A stretch of DNA of 14,257 nucleotides from Candidatus Woesebacteria bacterium RIFCSPHIGHO2_01_FULL_44_10 (GCA_001792465.1 MGGO01000015.1:1-14257), one strand, 5' to 3'. Positions 1 to 7,680 are shown, numbered from the stretch's first letter. Program-made: numbers and translations. The notes: generated from the letters alone by a model not told the origin.

Positions 1-1
1 T

Positions 2-922
2 ATCGCCACTGCTTTTGCCATGTACTCGCACCACTTTGCCGCCTTTGCCATTGCGGTTCAGGTTCTCTGGTCGGTCTACGAACTAATTAAAGGCCAGGGG
101 GGCTTGTTTGTTAAAAGGCTGAAAGCTTTTGTGGCCGTTGGTGTTCTCTATCTTCCCTGGGTTATCCCCCTTTACCGCCAAGTTACCCGTGTGTCTGAAG
201 GCTTCTGGTTAACAATCCCCACCGTTGCCGACCTTTACAACTTGGTTTTTGATTATCTAGCCCGGGGCAATGGCAAGTTTTTGGCCATCCCCGCACTGGT
301 TTTTGCTTTAACTCTTGTTTTGCTGAGGCGCTGGAACGAAAAAAAAGAGAAATCAGTTTTCCTTTTGGCTTGGTTTGTCGTTCCCATTGTTACCGTTTGG
401 GCTGTCTCTCAGTTTTTCCAGTCAATATTTTTCAACCGCTACCTTATTGCCACCATCCCAGCGGCTATGCTTATCCTTGCCAGTATTCCAAGAAAGTTTG
501 CCCAAGTCCCACAAATTATTCTGGTTGGACTATTTGCTTTCATTTCCTGGCACTATTTTACTCGTCCGGCTAAACCGCCCTTTAACCAGTTGGCTGCATA
601 CGTTAGCGAGTCCCGCCGGGGGGATGATTACGTGATCAACGCCGATCCGGGTCGGCATAAGCTCTGGGAGTCAAAGTATTACGGCATTCCCGCGCCGATT
701 TATGTACCCGATGGAAGTGATCTCCCTTTCTTTGTGGGAACGGCCCTTATGCGGGAGGGTGACATTATAAACACTCTTCCTGTCCCCAGAAGAAACAATC
801 CCTTCAGGATCGGAGCTATTGCGACCACGGACTTTGAACCCTTGGAGCTGGTCGGCTATACTGAAAGTGAAACAAAAGTTTTTGGAGACTTGAAGTTCAC
901 TTGGTATGAAAAAGCTAATTGA
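2..922 (+). CDS. GT39/PMT-like membrane glycosyltransferase, C-terminal part
   Basis: The reading frame is open from the first full codon of the window, so the gene starts upstream and only its C-terminal part is seen. The visible part has several hydrophobic segments separated by short basic loops, a 'YSHHFAAFA' segment near the left edge, and a 'NRYLIATIPAAMLIL' helix typical of the late transmembrane region of PMT/ArnT-type GT-C enzymes. These enzymes move a sugar from a polyprenyl-phosphate donor to a lipid, glycan or protein acceptor on the outer side of the membrane. The last ~110 residues are soluble and would lie outside. The catalytic N-terminal Asp/Glu loops are not in the window, so activity cannot be judged. 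It overlaps the next gene by 17 bases, implying translational coupling in one operon. Family call is fairly safe; substrate unknown. Confidence 0.72.
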   Translation: MATAFAMYSHHFAAFAIAVQVLWSVYELIKGQGGLFVKRLKAFVAVGVLYLPWVIPLYRQVTRVSEGFWLTIPTVADLYNLVFDYLARGNGKFLAIPALVFALTLVLLRRWNEKKEKSVFLLAWFVVPIVTVWAVSQFFQSIFFNRYLIATIPAAMLILASIPRKFAQVPQIILVGLFAFISWHYFTRPAKPPFNQLAAYVSESRRGDDYVINADPGRHKLWESKYYGIPAPIYVPDGSDLPFFVGTALMREGDIINTLPVPRRNNPFRIGAIATTDFEPLELVGYTESETKVFGDLKFTWYEKAN

Positions 923-2399
923 CGCCATTGAAAAGCTTTACTTACCCCGCTGGTTGATGCTCCTCCTGGCCATTGTTCTAGTTTTGCGCATCCCGTCATT
1001 TTTTGAGCCGTTTAGCTACGGCGACGAAATGATTTACCTAACGCTGGGCAACGCTATCAGAAAGGGGCTTGTTCTCTACAGAGATATTCATGACAACAAA
1101 CCCCCACTCTTGTACCTCATTGCCGCAGTCGCCGGCAACGTTTTTTGGTTTCGGGCCATTTTGGCAGCCTGGTCGCTTACTACAATTGGCCTTTTTTGGA
1201 AACTAGTGAACTTTCTTTTTGGCAAAAACCAATTTCTTATCAAGGTTACAACCATCTTTTTTGCGCTACTTACAACTTTGCCTCTCCTTGAAGGTCAGAT
1301 TGCCAACGCCGAAAATTTTTTGATCGGCTTTTCCATCGCTGCTTTCTACGTGCTCGTTGCCAGAAAAAACACTTTCCGAAATCTCTTTGTCGGGGGCTTA
1401 CTTTTTTCCATTGCTGCACTTTTTAAAATCCCGGCCGCTTTTGAGATACCGGTTATAGTCCTTTTCTGGGCAATCACTGCCGAAAAACTCGATTTGAAAA
1501 ATAGTGCAGTTATTGCGAAAAAGTCTCTCTTGGTTGCGACGGGTTTTTTGTTACCAATTGCTGTAACTTTCATCTGGTTCTGGGTTGCCGGCGCTTTACC
1601 ACAATACATTACGGCCGCTTTTGGCCAGAATGTTGGTTACCTGTCTTCCTTCAGGCCGGGCGACGTTCGGCTGCCATTTTTACAGCGAAATGCACCACTT
1701 TTGATTCGCGCCGGCATAGTGGCAACGGCAACACTAGGACTTTGGCTAGCCAAAAAAAGACTCTCCAAGCCGTTCGTTCTGGCCACGGCCTGGGTGCTCT
1801 TTGGACTTTTTGCCGTGGCCCTTTCCGAACGGCCCTATTCTCATTACTTATTACAAATAATGGCTCCCGTCTCGATTTTGGTTGGCATACTGGTCGCAGC
1901 CAAAAAAATTGAACAGGTCTATACAATTTTCCCTCTTCTTTTGGTTTTGGTTGTCCCGGTCAAGTATAAGTTCTGGCATTATCCAACTCTTCCCTATTAT
2001 CAAAGATTTGTGGAGTTTGCTGTCGGGAAAATTAATCGTGAACAATATTTCAATCGTTTTGACGGCAACGTCAACCGCAACTACGCAATCGCCCAGTTTT
2101 TGACCCAGTCAAGCTTTCCGGACGAAAAGGTTTTTGTCTGGGGTGACTCGCCACCCATTTATGCCCTGGCCCGTCGCCTGCCTCCAATTAAATACGTTGC
2201 CGAATATCACATCAGAGATTTTTCCTCACCAGAAGAGATTGTAAGCACACTTACCGGCAGTCCACCAAGCTACATTGTTATTCTTCCAGACGCTTCCCCA
2301 TTTCCAGAGTTAAAACAATTGGCCGCTGAAGATTATCTTTTAATCGCCACCATCTCCGAGGCTCAAATCTACAAAATCTTTCCGTCTCTGATACAATAA
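906..2399 (+). CDS. GT39/PMT-like GT-C glycosyltransferase, full length
   Basis: This 497-residue multi-pass membrane protein has the layout of a PMT_2/ArnT-like GT-C glycosyltransferase. A first transmembrane helix (about residues 15-32) is followed by an outside loop with the acidic pair D40-E41 (in 'SYGDEMIY'), the usual place of the catalytic Asp. A second loop has 'YRDIHDNKPPLLY' (residues 58-70), the classic D-x-H-D-x-K-P-P motif of this family. Roughly ten further hydrophobic segments follow, then a soluble C-terminal region (about 375-497). It probably transfers a sugar from a polyprenyl-phosphate carrier to an envelope acceptor. The start overlaps the end of the preceding related gene by 17 bases and no clear ribosome binding site is seen, as expected for coupled translation. 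The two adjacent paralogous glycosyltransferases suggest successive steps on one glycan. Acceptor and donor are unknown. Confidence 0.82.
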   Translation: MKKLIDAIEKLYLPRWLMLLLAIVLVLRIPSFFEPFSYGDEMIYLTLGNAIRKGLVLYRDIHDNKPPLLYLIAAVAGNVFWFRAILAAWSLTTIGLFWKLVNFLFGKNQFLIKVTTIFFALLTTLPLLEGQIANAENFLIGFSIAAFYVLVARKNTFRNLFVGGLLFSIAALFKIPAAFEIPVIVLFWAITAEKLDLKNSAVIAKKSLLVATGFLLPIAVTFIWFWVAGALPQYITAAFGQNVGYLSSFRPGDVRLPFLQRNAPLLIRAGIVATATLGLWLAKKRLSKPFVLATAWVLFGLFAVALSERPYSHYLLQIMAPVSILVGILVAAKKIEQVYTIFPLLLVLVVPVKYKFWHYPTLPYYQRFVEFAVGKINREQYFNRFDGNVNRNYAIAQFLTQSSFPDEKVFVWGDSPPIYALARRLPPIKYVAEYHIRDFSSPEEIVSTLTGSPPSYIVILPDASPFPELKQLAAEDYLLIATISEAQIYKIFPSLIQ

Positions 2400-2411
2400 G
2401 CTGACGAATTC

Positions 2412-2750
2412 ATGCTCAAGCGTATCCCTTTCTATAAAATTGTGGTCCCGGTTTTGGCTGTGAACTTACTCCTTGTTCTCCTAGTTATTTTAATGCAAAG
2501 ATCTCTCCCTCCGGTTATTCCACTTTTTTACGGTCAACCGGCTGGAGAACGTGAGCTTGCCAAGAGCATCTGGCTCATGATCCCTGCCGTTGTTTCACTT
2601 GTTTTGGTTGTCATCAACGTTGGTCTGACTAAGTTAGTTGGAGACAATTTCTTGCAAAGGGCGCTGGTCGGGGCAATAGTCGCGGTAACTACTCTTTCTA
2701 CAATAACCATAATTAAAATTATGTTTTTGGTGGGAAATTTACCAATATGA
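2412..2750 (+). CDS. small three-helix membrane protein of unknown function
   Basis: This 112-residue protein has three predicted membrane helices (about residues 8-28, 53-73 and 83-106) and a short loop 'SLPPVIPLFYGQPAGERELA' after the first. That loop recalls the 'LP..iPvH...G' signature of DUF1648-type membrane proteins, but the match is loose and I cannot assign a function. It sits 12 bases after the glycosyltransferase stop codon and shares an ATGA overlap with the next gene, so it is clearly part of the same transcript. By context it may be an accessory subunit of the envelope glycan machinery, but this is a guess from position. No clear Shine-Dalgarno sequence precedes the ATG. Confidence 0.72.
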   Translation: MLKRIPFYKIVVPVLAVNLLLVLLVILMQRSLPPVIPLFYGQPAGERELAKSIWLMIPAVVSLVLVVINVGLTKLVGDNFLQRALVGAIVAVTTLSTITIIKIMFLVGNLPI

Positions 2751-3781
2751 ATATCAAAACCCTGGTTTTAATTCCGGGATCTGTGGCTTTTTTGATTGCC
2801 TATCTTGTTACCCCTTTTGTCATCAAACTGGCTTGGAAACTTGGCATTATTGACGATCCGAGCTTGCACCGCCACCCCAAGGTAATTCACAACTACCCAG
2901 TTCCCAGAGGCGGTGGTTTGGCAATTTTTGCTGCCATGGCAATGGCCACTCTCTTTTTTCTTCCACTTGATAAACACATTGTTGGTATCTTGTCTGGGGC
3001 TGGCATTATCATCCTCCTGGGAATCGCCGACGACAAATGGAATTTAAATCCCTATTTACGGCTGGTGGTTCAATTTCTAGCGGCCAGCGCGCCCATCATT
3101 TCCGGCATTGGCATCAGCTTTGTCTCAAATCCTTTTGACGGAATAATTGATTTATCCGTCTACGGGGTCCTGCCCGACATTGCCGCTGCTATTTGGATCG
3201 TGGCCCTCATGAATTTTCTTAATATGGGCGCCAAAGGCGTTGATGGGCAACTGCCCGGCATTGCCGCTATCGCCGCCGCGGTCATTGCCATCTTTTCACT
3301 CAACTATTCTGCCGACATTGCCCAGTGGCCGGTTATTATTTTGGCCTCAATTACAACAGGGGCATATCTCGGATTTTTACCCTGGAACGCCTATCCCCAA
3401 AAAATCATGCCCGGGTTTGGTGGCAGTAATCTGGCGGGATACTTCTTGGGCATTCTGGCAATTCTCTCTACTTCTAAAGTCGGTGTCCTGGCTGTGGTCT
3501 TGGGAGTACCGCTTATTGATACCGGTTACGTGATAATAAGAAGGGTGGTCTCTGGCAAATCCCCCGTTTGGGGCGACCGAGGGCATCTTCACCACCGGCT
3601 TCTGGACCTGGGTTGGAGTAAACCCGCGGTAGCCGCTTTTTACTGGGCCATAGCCGGACTTTTGGGAATTATGGCTTTGAATTTGAATACTTTGGGGAAG
3701 ATTTATACAATTGTGGGTGTAGGAGTGCTGGTAGGCGGAATTATACTATGGCTAACATACAGACCCAAGTCCAAAAATTAG
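2747..3781 (+). CDS. divergent polyprenyl-phosphate sugar-1-phosphate transferase (WecA/MraY superfamily)
   Basis: A 344-residue multi-pass protein of glycosyltransferase family 4 (MraY/WecA/TagO), which attaches a sugar-1-phosphate to undecaprenyl phosphate and starts glycan assembly. Visible hallmarks are 'DDPSLHRHPKVIH' with 'PVPRGGGLA' (36-59), the Mg-binding Asp pair D95-D96 in 'GIADDKWNLNP', the 'MNFLN..GVDGQLPG' loop (155-171), 'FLPWNAYPQKI' (210-220) and the His cluster 'GDRGHLHHRL' (276-285). Two motifs depart from the textbook form: the N-x-x-x-D-G-x-D-G loop reads 'NMGAKGVDGQ' with one extra residue and no first Asp, and the usual G-D-x-G-S loop reads 'MPGFGGSN', losing the third conserved Asp. 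It may use an altered metal site, be a family variant with another substrate, or be inactive. It has an ATGA overlap with the upstream gene and a 34-base overlap with the next one. Confidence 0.85.
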   Translation: MNIKTLVLIPGSVAFLIAYLVTPFVIKLAWKLGIIDDPSLHRHPKVIHNYPVPRGGGLAIFAAMAMATLFFLPLDKHIVGILSGAGIIILLGIADDKWNLNPYLRLVVQFLAASAPIISGIGISFVSNPFDGIIDLSVYGVLPDIAAAIWIVALMNFLNMGAKGVDGQLPGIAAIAAAVIAIFSLNYSADIAQWPVIILASITTGAYLGFLPWNAYPQKIMPGFGGSNLAGYFLGILAILSTSKVGVLAVVLGVPLIDTGYVIIRRVVSGKSPVWGDRGHLHHRLLDLGWSKPAVAAFYWAIAGLLGIMALNLNTLGKIYTIVGVGVLVGGIILWLTYRPKSKN

Positions 3782-4701
3782 TGGCCATTGCCAGGGTCAT
3801 GCGGCCGGTGCATTGGACCAAGAATTTAGCGATTTTTGCTGCGCTTATTTTTTCTGGATCTCTTTATAACCCCATTCTTTTCACTAAAATTTTCTGGGCT
3901 TTCTGGGCTTTTAACTTAGCCGCCTCCGCCACTTATGTTTTTAATGATTTAATGGACGCGGCCGCCGACCGGGCTCATCCGATCAAAAAAAATAGGCCTA
4001 TCGCCAGCGGTCAAATTTCAAGTTTGGAGGGTCTTATCCTTGCGGCTATTCTGGCTACCGTCGCGCTTTTCTTGGCTGAAAGTTTATCCCACATTTTTTT
4101 CATTTTGCTTTTAATTTACTTAGTCATGCAGGCGCTTTATTCTTTATATCTTAAAAACTTGCCCATTTTGGACATTATCATTATTGCCACCGGCTTTATT
4201 ATCCGTGTCTATTCCGGTGCTTTTGTCATCGATGCGCATTTATCGGTTTGGTTTCTTTTGTGCGTCATTTCAGTAGCACTTTTTTTGGCCTCAGGAAAAA
4301 GACGGGCGGAAAGCGGGGCCCTGGGTAAAAAAAGTCAAACGCGCGCCAGCCTCTCCAAATATCCCCGTGAATTACTAAGCTCCTACGTGACCATGTTTGG
4401 CAATGCCGCCTGGATGAGTTGGTCCCTTTTTACTTTTTTCGAATCTCCCAAGGCAACCACTCCGGTTTGGCTGTTTTTGGCTGAGCTTTCCCGGACGACA
4501 ACCGTGAACAAACTTTTAATGATTACCATCCCGGTAACCATTTTTGGCATTATGCGGTACGAAGCTCTAATTTTCAAAAATAAAGCTGAGGCGCCGGAAA
4601 AACTGCTTTTGACTGACGCGGCGCTGGTTACCAGCGTGGTCGTCTGGGTCCTTCTGGTAATTCTGATTCTTTATGGCGGGCTTTCTACTCACTCTGTATA
4701 G
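3748..4701 (+). CDS. UbiA-family decaprenyl-phosphate phosphoribosyltransferase-like enzyme
   Basis: A 317-residue integral membrane prenyltransferase. The first Asp-rich motif is 'NDLMDAAADRAHPIKKNRPIA' split over residues 66-86 (N66, D67, D70, D74, H77). The second conserved region is 'YLKNLPILD' (134-142) followed by 'GFIIRVYSG' (149-157). This pattern, with H-P-x-K and L-K-N-x-P-x-x-D, is that of decaprenyl-phosphate 5-phosphoribosyltransferases, which make polyprenyl-phosphoryl-phosphoribose, the precursor of the arabinofuranose donor in actinobacteria, rather than that of quinone or heme prenyltransferases. The ATG at 3748 lies inside the previous gene and has AGGCGG about 10 bases upstream; an internal Met (residue 18, 'MRPVHWTKN') is an alternative start. 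It ends the operon and overlaps the convergent PEGA gene tail to tail by 17 bases. Family is certain; the exact substrate is inferred. Confidence 0.83.
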   Translation: MANIQTQVQKLVAIARVMRPVHWTKNLAIFAALIFSGSLYNPILFTKIFWAFWAFNLAASATYVFNDLMDAAADRAHPIKKNRPIASGQISSLEGLILAAILATVALFLAESLSHIFFILLLIYLVMQALYSLYLKNLPILDIIIIATGFIIRVYSGAFVIDAHLSVWFLLCVISVALFLASGKRRAESGALGKKSQTRASLSKYPRELLSSYVTMFGNAAWMSWSLFTFFESPKATTPVWLFLAELSRTTTVNKLLMITIPVTIFGIMRYEALIFKNKAEAPEKLLLTDAALVTSVVVWVLLVILILYGGLSTHSV

Positions 4702-5539
4702 TAGCGTATTCGCCCGAGACCCAACCCTCCTTATTATCAAATTTTATCTTGAGCCAACCGGCTGTTTCGTCCTCCTCAACAAGATCATATGTTTCACCCG
4801 GCTTGACTTGGCCAACTTCACGGGAATTTGTTGTTGGTTCTTCCCGAACCCGTAAAAAACCCGTGTCGGTTTGGGCTATTTTTACTTTTTTGGTTGTTTC
4901 TCCATTATCTCTTTTGATATCTTCAAATACACTCAATTCTTCCGGTTGGTCACTGGATTTAGCCAAAGAAACTACCGCGGTCAGACGGAAACCTTCCGCG
5001 CTTTTTACACTAAAAGTCCGCTGCCCATAACCAGGAGAAAAAATGGCCAGTTGATGCTCTCCTGCTGTCACATCTGAAATTTTTATGGGAGTGAAGCCTT
5101 TGACTTGACCGTCAAGGCTAACCTGAGCTGCATCCGGGCTTGAAACCACTGAGATCGCTATTTGGTCATTACCCATTTTTTCAAACGAAATCACTTCCCC
5201 CGCAGAAGTGTCAACAGTGGCTCCAAAACTTCTTCTCACAACCGTCTTGATGCCAGGTTCCAGTGAAACTTTCGTCTCATAGGGAGCAAGCGGTTCATTA
5301 GCCTCGGGCACTAACTTGACGGTAATTTCTCCCGGAGTTTGGGTAGCTTCATACGGGGTCCTACCGACTTGTTCCCCATTGATAAAAACAAGGGAAACGG
5401 GATCACTTTCAATTAGTAGCCCTGCCCCTTTGGGTCTCAAAAAAAAATAGTAGACAGCCGCTCCAACCATCAAAACAGCAATCACCATTAACCCCCAAGT
5501 TAGTAGCTTCTTTGTCTGCACAGTGAGAAAGTGTAGCAA
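4685..5539 (-). CDS. membrane-anchored PEGA-PEGA-SH3 domain protein
   Basis: This 284-residue protein has a short basic N-terminus, one membrane helix (about 13-34) and an outside part. Two PEGA-type beta repeats follow: residues 40-105 ('LLIESDPVSLVFINGEQVGRTP') and 127-192 ('VVSSPDAAQVSLDGQVKGFTP'), each with the x-P-x-x-A/S-x-V-x-[IL]-[DN]-G-x-x-x-G-x-T-P pattern. A bacterial SH3 domain closes the protein (about 217-281, 'LRVREEPTTNSREVGQVKPG'...'GWLKIKF..KEGWVSGEY'). Such proteins are thought to hold on to cell-wall or surface glycans. The start is a TTG with AAGGA five bases upstream, so translation from a leader is likely. It lies 48 bases downstream of the kinase-like gene on the same strand and could be co-transcribed. 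Its end overlaps the UbiA-like gene by 17 bases with no terminator between. Confidence 0.8.
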   Translation of the reverse strand: MLHFLTVQTKKLLTWGLMVIAVLMVGAAVYYFFLRPKGAGLLIESDPVSLVFINGEQVGRTPYEATQTPGEITVKLVPEANEPLAPYETKVSLEPGIKTVVRRSFGATVDTSAGEVISFEKMGNDQIAISVVSSPDAAQVSLDGQVKGFTPIKISDVTAGEHQLAIFSPGYGQRTFSVKSAEGFRLTAVVSLAKSSDQPEELSVFEDIKRDNGETTKKVKIAQTDTGFLRVREEPTTNSREVGQVKPGETYDLVEEDETAGWLKIKFDNKEGWVSGEYATIQSE

Positions 5540-5587
5540 AATTTTCCTTAAAACTAAAGCTGCTCAAGCACAAAAGACAAGTTTTGA

Positions 5588-6358
5588 TTAAAAAAGAGGA
5601 AACAATATTACAGGAGGCAAGGAATTACCTTTCCATAGACCACTCTTTTTCAAGCTATATTCCTCTGTATCCAAAATTGTAACTCCAACGATATTTTTCT
5701 TGATGTCTAGAACAACCTGATGTACACCTAAATCCCATGGCTCCACCCCGGCCTTCAAAGCAGCCTTACCAACCTCCTCGAGCGCGGTGTGGATTTGTCC
5801 ATAGAGTTTTCTTCTCTCTTCAGGTAAATAATTCCAACCTCCAACACGGCTTGTTTCAACTCTCGGACTCTCCCCCTCTACATAATCAAAAAATCCCCAT
5901 CTCTGACCACTATTCAAATCAACCAAGGCTCCAAGTGGTCTCTGGGCGGAAAAATTAATTATTAGATCCTTTTTATTAACAGCTATTTCTATCAAATCCA
6001 ATCGTTTGACGATTTCCCCAAGAACCATTGCGGTCCTTATCTCATGAATAACACTCGAGGTGGGGTGTTTCAACAAAGGATTACCCACCACAATAGGAGC
6101 TTTTTCTTTGATCACTACTGTTTCTACACCGTCTACTTTCAACGGCACAAAAAAAATTTTTCGTCTGGCTGGGACATCTGCACGCAAGTTGTAAAACCAA
6201 CCAGTCCCAAAAGTTTCTGTTCTGAGAACAATTTCTTCAGCCACCTCTTCCGGGCAACCTTCAGCCACTAAAACTAAAAAACCGCTTTCCAGCAATCTCT
6301 TTTCACTTATTACTCTTTGACAAACAACATTTTTCACAAGTGACTCAACTCCGCTCAT
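5588..6358 (-). CDS. putative divergent protein-kinase-like fold protein
   Basis: I do not recognise a named family, but the 256 residues can be read as a shrunken protein-kinase/aminoglycoside-kinase fold. In order: 'VETVVIKEK' (78-86) resembles the beta-3 strand with the ATP Lys (K84); 'SSVIHEIRTAMVLGEI' (101-116) resembles helix C with its Glu (E106); 'WGFFDYVEGESP' (154-165) looks like the hinge; 'LYGQIHTALEEVGKAALKAG' (185-204) like helix E; 'VEPWDLGVHQVVLD' (205-218) like the catalytic loop, with Asp at D209 and Gln in place of the usual Asn; and 'VTILDTEEY' (226-234) like the D-x-[FED] metal loop (D230). The gene begins directly after the stop codon of the adenylate-kinase-like gene, with no spacer, so the two are surely co-expressed. 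The kinase reading is inference; the N-terminal ~60 residues are unassigned. Confidence 0.6.
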   Translation of the reverse strand: MSGVESLVKNVVCQRVISEKRLLESGFLVLVAEGCPEEVAEEIVLRTETFGTGWFYNLRADVPARRKIFFVPLKVDGVETVVIKEKAPIVVGNPLLKHPTSSVIHEIRTAMVLGEIVKRLDLIEIAVNKKDLIINFSAQRPLGALVDLNSGQRWGFFDYVEGESPRVETSRVGGWNYLPEERRKLYGQIHTALEEVGKAALKAGVEPWDLGVHQVVLDIKKNIVGVTILDTEEYSLKKSGLWKGNSLPPVILFPLF

Positions 6359-7594
6359 TTAGGCTCTTTCTTTTGAAGACATTTGCAGATAGCGCTCACC
6401 AACTATACCCACCTCAAACCGATCCGGGAAAACTCTTCTCAGAATCATTCTAGCCATCTGGGGAGCAATCTGGTCCGTTAGTTCCTGGTAGCTTATCCCC
6501 CTGTCTGGACCGTTAATCATCCTTAATCTAGTGCCTCCAGGTTGAGATACCTCTCCCGTTGTGGTGTCATAACCATACTCCAATTCAGAAACCAAAACTC
6601 CAGTCAAAGTACTCTTAATAAATTGGTCAACTCTTTCATCTCTGTTTACTTTCCGCTCATCGTCAAATCGAACTTCAATTCCCCTAAAACCCTCGTCTCC
6701 CAACGTCTGTTCGATTGTCTCAATAAAAGTTTCTTTTTCATCCACCCCAAAAGCATTGGCAGCTTCTCTTTTTAAATCATCGAGAGCCTTTTCCATTAGC
6801 CCTAAGGTTGTTTCATCAACAGAAACCGGTACGTACGTTTCATCGCTTGATACAACTTCAACTTTCTCATTCTGCACTATAACCCTGCCCGCCAATATTT
6901 GACTCGCAATTTCACAACAATCTGCAACCTTACTGTTTACTTTTTCATTATTTTTCCGCAGAGACTCAGCTAATTTGGCTAAATTCTTATGTAGGCGAAG
7001 CCTCATCAACTGTTGAGCTCCCTCTCTAGTAACATCCACTAAATTGTGTACTGAAATCTCCCTAAACATTTGGGCCATTATTTTTTCAAATGTTATCTCG
7101 CCGAGAAATTCATTAGGAAAACCATAACTAGAAATTCCCTCTACAATGGCACTAGCAAGCTCGATATCCAATTTATCTCTGAAGATTGAACTCCTTTTAG
7201 CAAGTTTTATCGCTTTTTTCCATGTTTCTGCCAACTGCTCGAATTGTGAAGGAATGATCTTGCCATCCCGCTCATACTCCCCAAATCTTACTGCGCCATC
7301 AAACACAATAACCATGTCTTCACCCCTTGCCCACCTAAGCAAAACATTCTTAAGGTCATTAACCATCAGTGGAACAATGTCATTAAGAGTGGGAACAAAG
7401 CCCTGTCTCATCTTTTCTCTAACCTCCAAATTTGCCTTTAGCTTTCTGAAATAGTCACCCGTAGAAAAGTGGAAAACACTTCTATCCCCCAAGTTTTTTC
7501 TTAGAGCCTGTACCAGTTCACTTTTTCCTGCTCCGGAAAGGCCATGTAAAAAAATACAGCGCTGGACTATACCATCTAGTGTAATTGCTTGCAT
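6359..7594 (-). CDS. adenylate-kinase-like P-loop protein with large C-terminal extension
   Basis: This 411-residue protein starts with a nucleoside-monophosphate-kinase-like domain. The Walker A loop is 'GLSGAGKS' (18-25); 'FHFSTGDYFRKL' (41-52) matches the adenylate-kinase 'StGDxLR' NMP-binding segment; 'KMRQGFVPTLNDIVPLMV' (61-78) matches 'G.lVpD.iv..lv'; and 'VIVFDGAVRFGEYE' (95-108) stands where adenylate kinases have 'LDGFPRT..Q'. A helical region with 'VDVTREGAQQLMRLRL' (186-201) recalls the strand plus helix that precede the LID. Residues from about 230 to 411, almost half the protein, match nothing I know. Ordinary adenylate kinases are about 180-230 residues, so this is not the housekeeping enzyme. 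The ATG at 7594 follows a consensus promoter with about a 14-base leader lacking a Shine-Dalgarno sequence. The next gene follows with zero spacing. Substrate unknown. Confidence 0.7.
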   Translation of the reverse strand: MQAITLDGIVQRCIFLHGLSGAGKSELVQALRKNLGDRSVFHFSTGDYFRKLKANLEVREKMRQGFVPTLNDIVPLMVNDLKNVLLRWARGEDMVIVFDGAVRFGEYERDGKIIPSQFEQLAETWKKAIKLAKRSSIFRDKLDIELASAIVEGISSYGFPNEFLGEITFEKIMAQMFREISVHNLVDVTREGAQQLMRLRLHKNLAKLAESLRKNNEKVNSKVADCCEIASQILAGRVIVQNEKVEVVSSDETYVPVSVDETTLGLMEKALDDLKREAANAFGVDEKETFIETIEQTLGDEGFRGIEVRFDDERKVNRDERVDQFIKSTLTGVLVSELEYGYDTTTGEVSQPGGTRLRMINGPDRGISYQELTDQIAPQMARMILRRVFPDRFEVGIVGERYLQMSSKERA

Positions 7595-7614
7595 AGAATG
7601 AGCAGGATGTACGA

Positions 7615-7644
7615 ATTATAGGTAAATCTGGTCCGAACTGTCAA
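7615..7644 (-). promoter_or_regulatory. consensus sigma70 promoter for the P-loop/kinase-like operon
   Basis: Reading the minus strand, TTGACA lies at 7644-7639 and TATAAT at 7620-7615, both perfect consensus, with an 18-base spacer. Transcription should start near 7608, giving a leader of about 14 bases before the ATG at 7594. This is one of the strongest-looking promoters in the window. Its -35 box is only six bases from the -35 box of the oppositely oriented promoter at 7651-7680. Confidence 0.75.
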
Positions 7645-7650
7645 ATTCTC

Positions 7651-7680
7651 TTGACAAATCAGCACTCGTGATGATAGAGT
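7651..7680 (+). promoter_or_regulatory. rightward promoter carrying a CIRCE operator
   Basis: TTGACA at 7651-7656 and TAGAGT at 7675-7680 (4 of 6 to the -10 consensus) are separated by 18 bases, the same spacing as the groES promoter. The CIRCE inverted repeat at 7659-7685 fills the space between and over the boxes, the usual place for HrcA repression. Transcription would start near 7687 and run through a 28-codon GTG reading frame and the tRNA-Cys gene to the hairpin at 7935-7958. No well-supported protein gene follows, so what it serves is open. Confidence 0.55.

Noticed and set aside
5540..5587. Possible promoter or terminator between the kinase-like and PEGA genes
   Set aside because: The best promoter-like boxes match consensus poorly and the only stem is four bases (TGCT-TG-AGCA); the PEGA gene has a Shine-Dalgarno and is more simply read as part of the upstream transcript.
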